A model generated the notes under the pieces. The model saw only the letters and a list, made by a program, of their open reading frames with translations. It searched no databases and was not told where the DNA came from. Below are positions 29,361 to 37,656 of a DNA stretch of 58,025 nucleotides, piece after piece; position 1 is the stretch's first letter, and each line of letters begins with the position of its first letter. Position numbers and translations under genes: made by a program. Source of the DNA: an uncultured Monoglobus sp. (lineage in GTDB: Bacteria > Bacillota > Clostridia > Monoglobales > Monoglobaceae); NCBI GenBank assembly GCA_947630505.1, contig CANRHV010000011.1, positions 1 to 58,025 of the forward strand. Direction: 5' to 3'.

Positions 29361-29386
29361 TAAAAAAAGCCCCGCGGGCTTTTTTA
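29361..29386 (-). terminator. Terminator of the CNNM / SLH-transglutaminase operon
   Basis: A stem of aaaaaagccc with gggctttttt around cgcg, overlapping the stop codon of the SLH protein. T-runs on both strands make it potentially bidirectional. Confidence 0.8.
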
Positions 29387-30796
29387 AATATATAATACTT
29401 CCATGCCGACGCCGAGCATGTCGCCGGGGACCTCGCCGACCCGCCAGCCGGGTTCGGTGGTCTCGATGTAATAATAATTCGCGCCGCCATACGACAGATT
29501 ACCGTTGCCCGAGGTCTGAAGCCCCACGGCCATGTGGTCTCTGCTCACCAGGAGCACCGAGCCGTAGCCCAGCAGTTTCAGAAGCTTAGCCAGCAGCGCG
29601 GCTTTGTCCTCGCAGTCTCCGCCCTGCTCAAACAGGGTCTCGATCGGATATTTGGGGTACTCGGCGACGCCCTTGGTCGCCATGTCGTCCGTGTATTGTA
29701 TGCTCTGCACAAAGGCTGTGATAAATCCCGCTATGTCGTAGGCCGAGGTGTATCCGTTGTCCTCGGCGATAGATTTTAATGTATACGCCAGAGTGCTGAG
29801 ACCGGTCACGTCCGCGTCGTCAGTGGCGTACACCGTGTAGTCGTACACCCTGCGCTTGACGTTAAAATAGTTGTAATCATAATATGAAATTTGAAGATTC
29901 AGCGAATAATCGGCTCCGTAGCTCGGATATTTCCAAGAGAAATACAGATTTTTGAGGGGTATGTTCGGGTTCAGCTTAAATCTGACCCTGAGATCGGTGT
30001 TGATCGCTCTTGAAACCATCGCGGCGACCTCGCTTCTGACTATGCTCGAGTACGGATAAAAGGTGCCGAACTCGTCGTTACCGGTGATGACGCCCGCCTC
30101 ATAGAGCGCAAGGATCGACGGATAATACGGGCTTCCGGTGTTGACGTCGGGCAAAGGCGTGATGTCGTTGATCTTATAGTAACAGTCGGGCAAGGCGCGG
30201 TAGAGAAGATAGGCCAGCTCCTCGCGGGTTGCGGCCTCGAAATATCTGCCGCCGAAAGAGTTTTCCGAGACGATCCCCTCTCGCAGCGCGTAGGCGAGAT
30301 ACGGCAAGAACCACTGCACGTCCTCGCTGCTGTAGACCGCCGCGGCGAGACTGTCTGAGCGAAGGTATCTGCCGGTTTTCGCGCCGTCATATTCATATCC
30401 GCCGCCAAATAAGTCAAATTCGCCGTCTCCGGTCACGGGATAGGCGGTGCGAACGTCGGACGCCGCCAGCCTGATGTTTCCGGGATTCGGGTCTATGGCG
30501 TTGCCGTAGTGCGCGGCGTTGAGGCGCGCGGCGACCGTGACGGCCTCGGCCACGGTCAGCCTTCCGTTGGGCGAAAAGATCCTGTCTGCGGTTCCCGTCA
30601 TAATGCCGTATTCATAGGCAAAGCCGGCGTAACCCCAAAACCAGTCGCTTTGGCTTACGTCGGCGTATGTGTAATCACTGTAGCTGTTTATTTGGCCGAA
30701 GCCGCCGAGCACTTCGGCGAACGCCGCCGAAACAAACGCGCTCAGCATAAGAGCCGCCGTGATGATCGATATTATTTTAACTGTCCTGTTTCTCAT
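29384..30796 (-). CDS. Secreted SLH-domain protein with transglutaminase-like C-terminal domain
   Basis: 470 residues with a signal peptide (MRNRTVKIISIITAALMLSA...AFA, cut near residue 28). S-layer homology repeats follow: the first near 42-95 (YADVSQSDWFWGYAGFAYEY), the second near 155-205 (WFLPYLAYALREGIV) and the third near 215-270 (YYPSILALYEAGVITGND...FYPYSSIVRSEVAAMVSRA). The C-terminal part has a transglutaminase/cysteine-protease-like core with the Cys in GGDCEDKAALLAKLLKLLGY and the His in SRDHMAVG. SLH repeats attach proteins to pyruvylated wall polymers. The enzyme domain could cross-link or cleave surface peptides, but it might be inactive. It follows a CNNM gene by 23 bases. Confidence 0.85.
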   Translation of the reverse strand: MRNRTVKIISIITAALMLSAFVSAAFAEVLGGFGQINSYSDYTYADVSQSDWFWGYAGFAYEYGIMTGTADRIFSPNGRLTVAEAVTVAARLNAAHYGNAIDPNPGNIRLAASDVRTAYPVTGDGEFDLFGGGYEYDGAKTGRYLRSDSLAAAVYSSEDVQWFLPYLAYALREGIVSENSFGGRYFEAATREELAYLLYRALPDCYYKINDITPLPDVNTGSPYYPSILALYEAGVITGNDEFGTFYPYSSIVRSEVAAMVSRAINTDLRVRFKLNPNIPLKNLYFSWKYPSYGADYSLNLQISYYDYNYFNVKRRVYDYTVYATDDADVTGLSTLAYTLKSIAEDNGYTSAYDIAGFITAFVQSIQYTDDMATKGVAEYPKYPIETLFEQGGDCEDKAALLAKLLKLLGYGSVLLVSRDHMAVGLQTSGNGNLSYGGANYYYIETTEPGWRVGEVPGDMLGVGMEVLYI

Positions 30797-30819
30797 ATCT
30801 CTACACCTGTAATGTTTTG

Positions 30820-32145
30820 TTATTCGGTATCGTTGTTCTCTTTCTTTTCGGGCTCCTCGTCCTCAAGAGTAACGACGGCTTCCTCGATCCTGTGCTCCTC
30901 AACGCGTGTGACCTTGATGCGCATTCTGCCGAATTTGAGCTCGGGAGTTTCGCCGTCAGCCGGAACGGTGCCCAGAACGTCGAGTATCAGACCGGCGAAT
31001 GTGTTATAATCGTCGTCATCGGGTATCTCGATCCCGAGCTCGTCCTCAACGTCCTCGATCTCCACGCCGCAGTCGATGAGCCATGTGTTTTTTTCGCTCG
31101 GTATTTTATATATCTCAAGCTCCTTTTCGGGCTCGTCATACTCGCTGTAGAGCTCGCCCACGATCTCTTCTATCAGGTCCTCCTGGGTCACTATGCCGCA
31201 AAAACCGCTGTACTCGTCAAGGACTATGGCAAAGTGGGCGTTTTTATCCTGCATTCTCTGGAACATTTCGTCCGCCTTGAGCGAGTCGGGAACAAAATAG
31301 GGCTCCCTCAGGATCGATTTAAGGTCGGCGTTTTTGTCATGCAGCATTGTGCGGTAAAAATCGCGGCTGTTAAGCACGCCCACCACATCGTCAACGCCCT
31401 CGCCGCAAACCGGATAGCGGGTGTGGTTGGTCTCGTTTATTATCTTTTCCCACTCGTCGGCGCCGTCCTCCAGCCAAAGGATCACCGCGTCGGTACGGTG
31501 AGTCATTATTTCCTCAACGGGCTTGTCGTCCATCTCAAAAATATTGTGTATCATTTCTTTCTCGTCATCGTCGATCGCGCCGCTTTCCGAGCCTATGTCG
31601 ACCATCATGCGGATCTCTTCCTCGGTGACGTCCTCGTTTTGCTCGCCCAGATTTATGCCGAATATTTTGAGCGCGGCTTTTGAAAGTATGCCGGGCACCG
31701 ACACGAACGGCATTCCGGCGTAGGTTATGACCTTAAGCAGAGGCAGCAGCCTTGTGGCGAGCACTTCGGGCTTTTTGCCCGCGATGCCCTTGGGCAGAAA
31801 AACGCCGAGTATCAGATAAATAAGGGCCGCTATTATCACGATAATCAAAAGCGCGAGCATTTCGGGTATCGGGAGCAGAGCCGTCAAATCGGGCTCGAAC
31901 ATAGCCGAGACCGCGCCGATGCCGAGCAGCAGAAAGACGTTGAAAAATCTGACCGACGCCGCCATGATCCGCGAGTGTCCGTCCAAAAACTCGATCAGCG
32001 CTTTGGCGCGCTTATCGCCGCCCTCCGCCATGTATTTAAGCCGCGTGTCGCCCGCCGCCACCGCGGCGTGCCGCGTCATGGTTATCATAAAGCTCAGTAT
32101 GTACAAAATAAACAGTGTCGCCCATAAAGGGGGCTGCGTGTCCAA
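30820..32145 (-). CDS. CNNM/CorC-family membrane protein with CBS domains (HlyC-like)
   Basis: The open frame runs to 32220, but its first codons lie on a consensus promoter (32189-32217), so they cannot be translated from that start. The best site is TTG 32145, nine bases after gagagg, giving 441 residues. ATG 32154 sits too close to that site. The product has an N-terminal DUF21/CNNM membrane region (four helices), then two CBS domains ([16 protein letters not shown]... and [16 protein letters not shown]...[20 protein letters not shown]) and a CorC_HlyC C-terminal domain ending in an acidic tail. Relatives export magnesium or other divalent ions, with nucleotide sensing by CBS. The hemolysin name is historical. 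Confidence 0.85.
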   Translation of the reverse strand: MDTQPPLWATLFILYILSFMITMTRHAAVAAGDTRLKYMAEGGDKRAKALIEFLDGHSRIMAASVRFFNVFLLLGIGAVSAMFEPDLTALLPIPEMLALLIIVIIAALIYLILGVFLPKGIAGKKPEVLATRLLPLLKVITYAGMPFVSVPGILSKAALKIFGINLGEQNEDVTEEEIRMMVDIGSESGAIDDDEKEMIHNIFEMDDKPVEEIMTHRTDAVILWLEDGADEWEKIINETNHTRYPVCGEGVDDVVGVLNSRDFYRTMLHDKNADLKSILREPYFVPDSLKADEMFQRMQDKNAHFAIVLDEYSGFCGIVTQEDLIEEIVGELYSEYDEPEKELEIYKIPSEKNTWLIDCGVEIEDVEDELGIEIPDDDDYNTFAGLILDVLGTVPADGETPELKFGRMRIKVTRVEEHRIEEAVVTLEDEEPEKKENNDTE

Positions 32146-32188
32146 AAAAATCATCCTCTCCGGCACAGCCGATAAAATATACATTATC

Positions 32189-32217
32189 ATTATAGCACCG
32201 CTTTCGAAAGTTGTCAA
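32189..32217 (-). promoter_or_regulatory. Promoter of the CNNM / SLH-transglutaminase operon
   Basis: Minus strand TTGACA (32217-32212), 17 bases, TATAAT (32194-32189): a perfect consensus that decides the start of the downstream gene. Confidence 0.85.
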
Positions 32218-32251
32218 CACGTAATAAATTTGTCTGTCGCGCTCGTCCGTT

Positions 32252-32288
32252 GTTTGGCAAAAATGCGATATTTACTTTTTTGCCAAAC
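32252..32288. promoter_or_regulatory. 12-bp inverted repeat, probable operator of the pectate lyase gene
   Basis: gtttggcaaaaa (32252-32263) and tttttgccaaac (32277-32288) are perfect inverted copies around 13 bases. The array covers the -35 and part of the spacer of the lyase promoter, so binding would block transcription. Confidence 0.65.
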
Positions 32289-32299
32289 GGTGCTAAAAT
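32271..32299 (+). promoter_or_regulatory. Promoter of the pectate lyase gene
   Basis: TTTACT (32271-32276), 17 bases, TAAAAT (32294-32299), about 45 nt upstream of the start codon. Confidence 0.65.
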
Positions 32300-32350
32300 T
32301 TTAAATAATCAGATTAGTATTCGACAAAACGGAAAGGGAAATGTATTATA

Positions 32351-35300
32351 ATGAAAAATTATTTGATAAAGTTTTTTATCGCTGTTTTATGCGTTTGCGT
32401 ATCGGCGGCTTCAATCCCCGCGCTCGCCGCGGAGCCGCCCGCGGCGGACAATCTGCGCGCTTTTCCGGGAGCGGACGGCGGCGGAAAATATACCAAGGGC
32501 GCCAGAGCCGCGGACAATATTTCGGTCTACCACGTGACAAACCTGAATGATTCGGACACGGGCTCGTTCCGCGACGCGGTCAGCGAAGGAAACCGCATAG
32601 TAGTTTTCGACGTTGGCGGAACCATTCACTTAAACAGCCAAGTCAAGATAAAAGGCAGCAATCTGACGATCCTGGGTCAGACCGCGCCGGGCGACGGCAT
32701 CACTCTGACCGGAGGCGATCTGCTTATCGAGAACTATATGGAAAATATTATTATCCGCTATCTCAGGGTGCGTCCCACCGATAAAAACGGAGGCGAGCCC
32801 GACGGCATAGGCGGCAGATGGAACCAAAACGTGATAATCGATCACTGCTCAATGAGCTGGAGCGTTGACGAGATGATGACGCTTTATGCCGGCTCAAGCG
32901 AGAACTATACGCCGGGCTCAAATCTAACTTTCCAGAACTCTATCGCCGCCGAAAGCCTCAGAATGTCAAATCATTTCAAGGGCGCCCACGGCTACGGCGC
33001 GATCATGGGCGGCACAAACTCCACATGGCACCATAATCTTTTGGCTCATCATGACAGCCGAAGCCCTCGCCTCGACCGCGAGCTTCAAAACACCGAGGTG
33101 TCTAACAATGTCATATACGACTGGGGCAAAACAAACTCGGCCTACGGCGCCGAGCCGTATTCGTATAACAACAAAACGCAAAAACCGTCTTTAGTAAACT
33201 ACAGAAACAATTATTATAAATACGGACCCGCCACAAACTCGGGGCTTAAAAGCAGAATATTTGAAATAAGTGCGCCGAAAACAACCGGCGAGAAGTCACA
33301 ATTTTATTTTGGCGGCAATTTTGTATACGAAGGCGACGATGTAACCGCGGACAATTGGAAAGGCGTATACAAGTCAGATTCGGCGGATAAGCTTATGAGC
33401 CCCATTGATATGGGAGACGCGGCGCTTGACAGTCTTGAAAGCGCCGAAGACGCGTATAAAAACGTGCTCAAAAACGTCGGCGCGACCCTTCCCAAGAGAG
33501 ACGCCATAGACGCCAGAATAGTCAGCGACGTTAAAAATCAGAGCGGAAGCCTCGTTAACAAATCTGAGCAGGTCGGCGGAGTTATAGATTTTCCCGAGAC
33601 ACGCAGAATATTTGAGATTCCGCAAGAGTGGAAAACCCAAAATAATATGGGAACAAAAAGCGAAACCGATATAGTGACCGCGGACGAAAACCCAAAATGG
33701 GCGGGCTATACCTGGATAGAGGCCTATGTCAACGATTGGACGCAAAAGCAGCAGAGCCCGACCAACCCGAAAATAACCGTCGAAAGTCCGAGCACGCAGA
33801 CCATGGCGACCCAAACCCAAAATTGGACGACTGTGCAGAGCGGCGGCGAGTTAACTTATTCGGCAAAAGCCGAGCCTGAAAATATCGGCGATCCGGAGAT
33901 AGAAAAGGTCGAGATCTATGACAGCGATAAGTTTATAAAAACCGTTCAAGGCGGAGATGTGAGCGAGGCGCTGACTCTCGCGCCGGGCACCCATTATCTG
34001 AGCTCAAGAGCATATAACACAAACGGCGAGTCGACACAGAGCGACGTCTCGGTTGTGTATGTAAAACCGAGCGATACGCCCGAGGGATTTCAGCAGGCGC
34101 AGATAGGCGCCACGGCATACAGCGGCATGGGCGGCTCGTGGCAGGATGAGAACGGAAGTTATAATTTGCTGGCGAGCGGCAGACTGGGAGCAAGCGGAAA
34201 CGGCAGCGATATCTCGGGCGTCAGCTCGGACAGCTGCGACTTTATGTATAAGCAGCAAAGCGGCGACTTTAAGATAATCGTCAATATGGAAAACATGCCG
34301 AAGACCGACAACGGCTCGTCCTCGGGAATAATGATCCGCGAGGGTTTAGAAGGAGGCGACCGTATGGTAATGCTGGCAGACGGCTGGCTCAAATACGGCG
34401 AAAACGTGCGCGTTATGAGCAGAAAATCGGAAAACGCCAAAAGCACGGTAACATGGTTTCAAAACATATCCGGCGCAAATATTGCCAACAATGACAGTTA
34501 CGACACGACCAAACCTCAATACAAAATGCCGTCGTATCTCTGTCTTGAAAGAAAGGGCGACACTGTCACCGCTTCGGTCTCAAACAGCGGAACCGACTTC
34601 GGTGATAATCCCAGACAGCCGCAGGAGATCACATTGAGCGGCCTTGCCGATACGCTTTACGTGGGCATAGCGGCGGACGGCGGCCAACCCAATAAAGACC
34701 CGATAAAGGAATATATGTCACAGTCGGTATTCGGCAGTCTGTGGATAGGCGGTGTCGATGAGCAGCCGCCCACCGCGACGCCGGTGCCGACGCCCGCGCC
34801 GACTGCGACGCCGGATCCCGCGGATGTCCGCGATCCTTACCCCACAAGAGACCCGTCTCTTCCGCCTATCCCGTCAAACGAGGCATGGACCACACTGGAC
34901 AGCAGTTTAAACAATTTTGTTACAGCGGCCGCAGCATCGGAGCCGTTCGGCCCGTATAAAGAGCTGAGCGGATACGGAGAGTGGAAATTGGAAGCGAAAA
35001 GCGCTAAATATTCTCACACCGACGGCACAGAATACAGCTTTACAAACGGCTGGCAGGCGGGAGCCGGATCGACAACAAAAAGATGCTTTTATTTCACTCC
35101 GAAATTTACCTGCTCCGTCACGGTTGCATATAATTCTCCGGAAACGGACAGGCCGGTGTATATATATCAGAACGGCATAATGCTCAAACAGGGAAGCGCG
35201 TCTATAACGTCCGGCAATGCGGCGGTTATCACGGCCGAAAAAGTCGAGCCGCAAAATGGCGATATATACATATACGGCGGCAGCAGCAATAAGCAAATCT

Positions 35301-36835
35301 TCGGAATATTTGTCGATTACTATGACCCGAACGAGATCGTGTATAAATACCTGAGCGGCAGAGTGAGCTACGGCGGGGAAAGCGGCATGGAAGGCGCCGC
35401 GCTCAGATTCACCGACAACGAGGGAAAAACCTACGACGAGCCGCTGACCGACAGCGGCAAATACGGTCTGTGGCTGCCTGAAAACAAGAATTATACCGTG
35501 ACTATAGTTGACGCAAGCGGCAGTCTAAGCGATAAGCTGGAGACCGATGTCGAAACCGTATCGATCCTCGGCGAGGATATGACCTATGATATTGATATAA
35601 GAGACAAAAAGCCCGAACCGACATCGGAACCGTCAGCTGAACCTTCGGATATACCCGAGCCGTCCGAAACGCCCACGGCAATGCCGACAGTGACGCCTAC
35701 GGCAACGCCGACAGCGACGCCAACGGCAACACCGACCGCGACGCCCACGGCAACACCGACCGCGACGCCCACGGCAACGCCGACAGTGACGCCTACCGCG
35801 ACGTCCACAGCAACGCCGACAGTGACGCCCACGGCAACACCGACCGCGACGTCCACAGCAACACCGACCGCGACGCCCACGGCAACACCGACAGCAACAC
35901 CGACTGCGACGCCAACGGCAATACCGACAGCAACACCTACAGTGACACCTACCGCAACACCTACAGTGACACCGACCGCGACGCCCACGGCAACGCCTAC
36001 AGTGACACCCACGGCAACGCCGACCGCGACGCCCACGGTAACACCCGCGGCAACACCCACGGCAACACCGACAGAGACGCCCGAGGCAACGCCAACAGAG
36101 ACGCCCACGGCAACGCCGACAGAGACGCCTACAGTAACACCCACGGTAACACCTACAGCGACACCTACGACAATGCCGACCGCAACACCGACGGAAACAC
36201 CGACGGAAACACCGACTGCGACACCCACGGCAACACCCACGGCAACACCGACTGCGACGCCTACGGAAACACCGACTGCGACACCCACGGCAACACCGAC
36301 AGCAACACCCACGGCAACGCCTACAGTGACACCCACGGCAACGCCGACGGCGACACCCACGGCAACACCGACAGCAACGCCTACGGCGACGCCTACCGCA
36401 ATGCCTACAGTGACACCCACGGCAACGCCGACGGCAACACCCACGGTAACGCCTACCGCAACGCCGACGGCAACACCGACAGCAATGCCGACAGTAACGT
36501 CAACGGCAACGCCTACCGCAACGCCGACTGTGATGCCCGCGCCGACGCAAACGCCCGAGCCGAGCGGCATGGTTTATCTTTCCGAGCCGGTTCTGAGCGG
36601 CGGAACGCTGAGCGCCCGCGTAATGAACAACAGCGGAGGAAGCGCGGTGTTTATCGCGGCGGTATATGACGGCGGCGACATCTCGATCCTGAAAGACGCC
36701 AAAGTTATAGTTTTGGGCGAGGGCGACAGCGGAGACTTATCGCTCGGACTAAACGCCTCCGATGGTGATACGGTCAAAATTTTCCTGTGGGACGAAAAGC
36801 TCGCTCCCGCTGCACCCGCGAGGGAGTTAAAATAG
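32351..36835 (+). CDS. Giant secreted multidomain pectate lyase (PL1-like) with a Thr-Pro linker
   Basis: 1494 residues from ATG 32351 with ggaaaggg upstream. A signal peptide (cut near ALAA, residue 25) leads into a parallel beta-helix lyase at about 35-430: [75 protein letters not shown] and [16 protein letters not shown], a pattern of PL1 (PL1_2-like) enzymes that cleave polygalacturonan by beta-elimination. Then come an Ig-like module (about 470-575), a lectin-like sugar-binding module (about 580-800), a short PT linker, a second putative binding module (about 850-990), a Cna-B/carboxypeptidase-regulatory-like domain (about 1000-1075), about 300 residues of Thr-Pro-Thr-Ala repeats, and a C-terminal beta domain of about 85 residues. 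There is no SLH or sortase signal. The terminal domain may attach the protein to the surface. Family assignment of the lyase is firm; the binding modules are inferred. Confidence 0.88.
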   Translation: MKNYLIKFFIAVLCVCVSAASIPALAAEPPAADNLRAFPGADGGGKYTKGARAADNISVYHVTNLNDSDTGSFRDAVSEGNRIVVFDVGGTIHLNSQVKIKGSNLTILGQTAPGDGITLTGGDLLIENYMENIIIRYLRVRPTDKNGGEPDGIGGRWNQNVIIDHCSMSWSVDEMMTLYAGSSENYTPGSNLTFQNSIAAESLRMSNHFKGAHGYGAIMGGTNSTWHHNLLAHHDSRSPRLDRELQNTEVSNNVIYDWGKTNSAYGAEPYSYNNKTQKPSLVNYRNNYYKYGPATNSGLKSRIFEISAPKTTGEKSQFYFGGNFVYEGDDVTADNWKGVYKSDSADKLMSPIDMGDAALDSLESAEDAYKNVLKNVGATLPKRDAIDARIVSDVKNQSGSLVNKSEQVGGVIDFPETRRIFEIPQEWKTQNNMGTKSETDIVTADENPKWAGYTWIEAYVNDWTQKQQSPTNPKITVESPSTQTMATQTQNWTTVQSGGELTYSAKAEPENIGDPEIEKVEIYDSDKFIKTVQGGDVSEALTLAPGTHYLSSRAYNTNGESTQSDVSVVYVKPSDTPEGFQQAQIGATAYSGMGGSWQDENGSYNLLASGRLGASGNGSDISGVSSDSCDFMYKQQSGDFKIIVNMENMPKTDNGSSSGIMIREGLEGGDRMVMLADGWLKYGENVRVMSRKSENAKSTVTWFQNISGANIANNDSYDTTKPQYKMPSYLCLERKGDTVTASVSNSGTDFGDNPRQPQEITLSGLADTLYVGIAADGGQPNKDPIKEYMSQSVFGSLWIGGVDEQPPTATPVPTPAPTATPDPADVRDPYPTRDPSLPPIPSNEAWTTLDSSLNNFVTAAAASEPFGPYKELSGYGEWKLEAKSAKYSHTDGTEYSFTNGWQAGAGSTTKRCFYFTPKFTCSVTVAYNSPETDRPVYIYQNGIMLKQGSASITSGNAAVITAEKVEPQNGDIYIYGGSSNKQIFGIFVDYYDPNEIVYKYLSGRVSYGGESGMEGAALRFTDNEGKTYDEPLTDSGKYGLWLPENKNYTVTIVDASGSLSDKLETDVETVSILGEDMTYDIDIRDKKPEPTSEPSAEPSDIPEPSETPTAMPTVTPTATPTATPTATPTATPTATPTATPTATPTVTPTATSTATPTVTPTATPTATSTATPTATPTATPTATPTATPTAIPTATPTVTPTATPTVTPTATPTATPTVTPTATPTATPTVTPAATPTATPTETPEATPTETPTATPTETPTVTPTVTPTATPTTMPTATPTETPTETPTATPTATPTATPTATPTETPTATPTATPTATPTATPTVTPTATPTATPTATPTATPTATPTAMPTVTPTATPTATPTVTPTATPTATPTAMPTVTSTATPTATPTVMPAPTQTPEPSGMVYLSEPVLSGGTLSARVMNNSGGSAVFIAAVYDGGDISILKDAKVIVLGEGDSGDLSLGLNASDGDTVKIFLWDEKLAPAAPARELK
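35669..36558 (+). repeat. Tandem Thr-Pro-coding repeat tract
   Basis: Nearly 900 bases of 6- and 12-base units (acg-cc-x and acg-gca types) coding for repeated Thr-Pro-Thr-Ala/Val/Glu, kept in frame. Third positions vary, so the protein motif is conserved more than the DNA. The unit length keeps the frame, so copy number could change by slippage without frameshift. The opposite strand stays open for 328 codons only because of this tract. Confidence 0.9.
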
Positions 36836-36860
36836 GTTTCGATTTATAAAAACGCATATA

Positions 36861-36892
36861 CGGCCGCTCTTTCGGGCGGCTGTTATTTTGCA
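36861..36892 (+). terminator. Terminator of the pectate lyase gene
   Basis: cggccgc (36861-36867) pairs with gcggctg (36876-36882) around tctttcgg, followed by ttatttt. Confidence 0.65.
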
Positions 36893-36962
36893 CAATAATA
36901 CAGTTTGCCGCAGCTAACTTCTTATGCAAAAATCCGAACTTAAAATTTTTAAAAAAATCTTA

Positions 36963-37015
36963 TTGACAAATATAGTTAGTCGTGGTAAACTTTTAATAGT
37001 TAGTCAAGTCTAACT
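36963..37015 (+). promoter_or_regulatory. Promoter of the feo operon with DtxR-like repeats
   Basis: TTGACA (36963-36968), 17 bases, TAAACT (36986-36991). tagttagtc occurs inside the spacer (36973-36981) and again at 36997-37005. The second copy is part of a dyad, agttag (36998-37003) with ctaact (37010-37015). The arms resemble half-sites of iron or manganese DtxR-family repressors (TTAG...CTAA). Iron repression is inferred. Confidence 0.6.
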
Positions 37016-37057
37016 TAAATTTACGGCGATTGTTGATCGTTATGTTGAGGTGTTTTT

Positions 37058-37267
37058 ATGCCGTTATCAATGATGAATATAGGCGAAAAAGGCAAGGTCA
37101 CAAACGTGACCGGAAAAGACGAGACCCGACGCTTTCTGGAGAATCTCGGATTCGTTCAGGGCAGCGAGGTCACGGTCGTGTCCGAGATATCGGGCAACAT
37201 GATAGTTAACGTGAAGGACACCCGCGTGGCCATCGACAAAACGATGGCGAACCGCATTATGGTATAG
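37058..37267 (+). CDS. feoA: FeoA ferrous iron transport accessory protein (first copy)
   Basis: A 69-residue SH3-like FeoA protein (LGFVQGSEVTVVSEISGNMI, then VKDTRVAIDKTMANRIMV). FeoA binds the cytoplasmic side of the FeoB complex. It starts at ATG 37058 after gaggtg. It is the first gene of feoA-feoA-feoB, 45 bases before the second copy, and differs from it enough that the pair is not a recent duplication. Confidence 0.93.
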   Translation: MPLSMMNIGEKGKVTNVTGKDETRRFLENLGFVQGSEVTVVSEISGNMIVNVKDTRVAIDKTMANRIMV

Positions 37268-37312
37268 AGCGGGCCCGCATCTTAAACCAAACACAGAAAG
37301 GACAGAATAATT

Positions 37313-37534
37313 ATGAGAACTCTCAAGGATGTCAAGATCGGAGAGACCGTCACGGTCGCGCGTTTAAACGGCAGCGGCGCCGTTAAGCGCAGAATTATGG
37401 ACATGGGCATAACGAAAGGCACCGAGATATATGTGCGCAAGGTGGCGCCTCTGGGTGATCCCGTGGAGCTCACGGTCCGCGGCTACGAGCTTTCGATAAG
37501 AAAGGCCGACGCCGAAATGATAGAGATCGCGTAG
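37313..37534 (+). CDS. feoA: FeoA ferrous iron transport accessory protein (second copy)
   Basis: A 73-residue FeoA with the typical segments RRIMDMGITKGTEIYVRKVA, then PLGDPVELTVRGYELSIRKA. It starts at ATG 37313 after gaaagga. Two FeoA proteins before one FeoB is a common clostridial layout. One copy may dock to FeoB while the other regulates, but the sequence does not say which. Confidence 0.95.
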   Translation: MRTLKDVKIGETVTVARLNGSGAVKRRIMDMGITKGTEIYVRKVAPLGDPVELTVRGYELSIRKADAEMIEIA

Positions 37535-37568
37535 CTTGATTTCGGAAAATTATTATTTTTTGCGCCAA

Positions 37569-37630
37569 GGTTAGCTTTGGCTAATTTTAGTCGCGTTTTT
37601 TTAAAAATCAAAGGTTAGCCGAGGCTAATC
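37569..37630 (+). promoter_or_regulatory. Two DtxR-like dyads between feoA and feoB
   Basis: ttagc-tttg-gctaa (37571-37584) and the perfect ttagcc-ga-ggctaa (37615-37628) lie 44 bases apart in the 122-base gap before feoB. The second is preceded by GG, giving ggttagcc...ggctaatc, close to the IdeR/DtxR consensus. No clear extra promoter was found, so they may govern a weak internal promoter or form RNA hairpins. Confidence 0.55.
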
Positions 37631-37656
37631 ATTAAGAAGTGGAGATGAGTCACAGA

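Noticed and set aside
35584..36570. Minus-strand open frame of 328 codons (Gly-Val-Ala-Val repeats)
   Set aside because: It is the mirror of the Thr-Pro-coding repeat tract of the pectate lyase; it has no ribosome site and no promoter.
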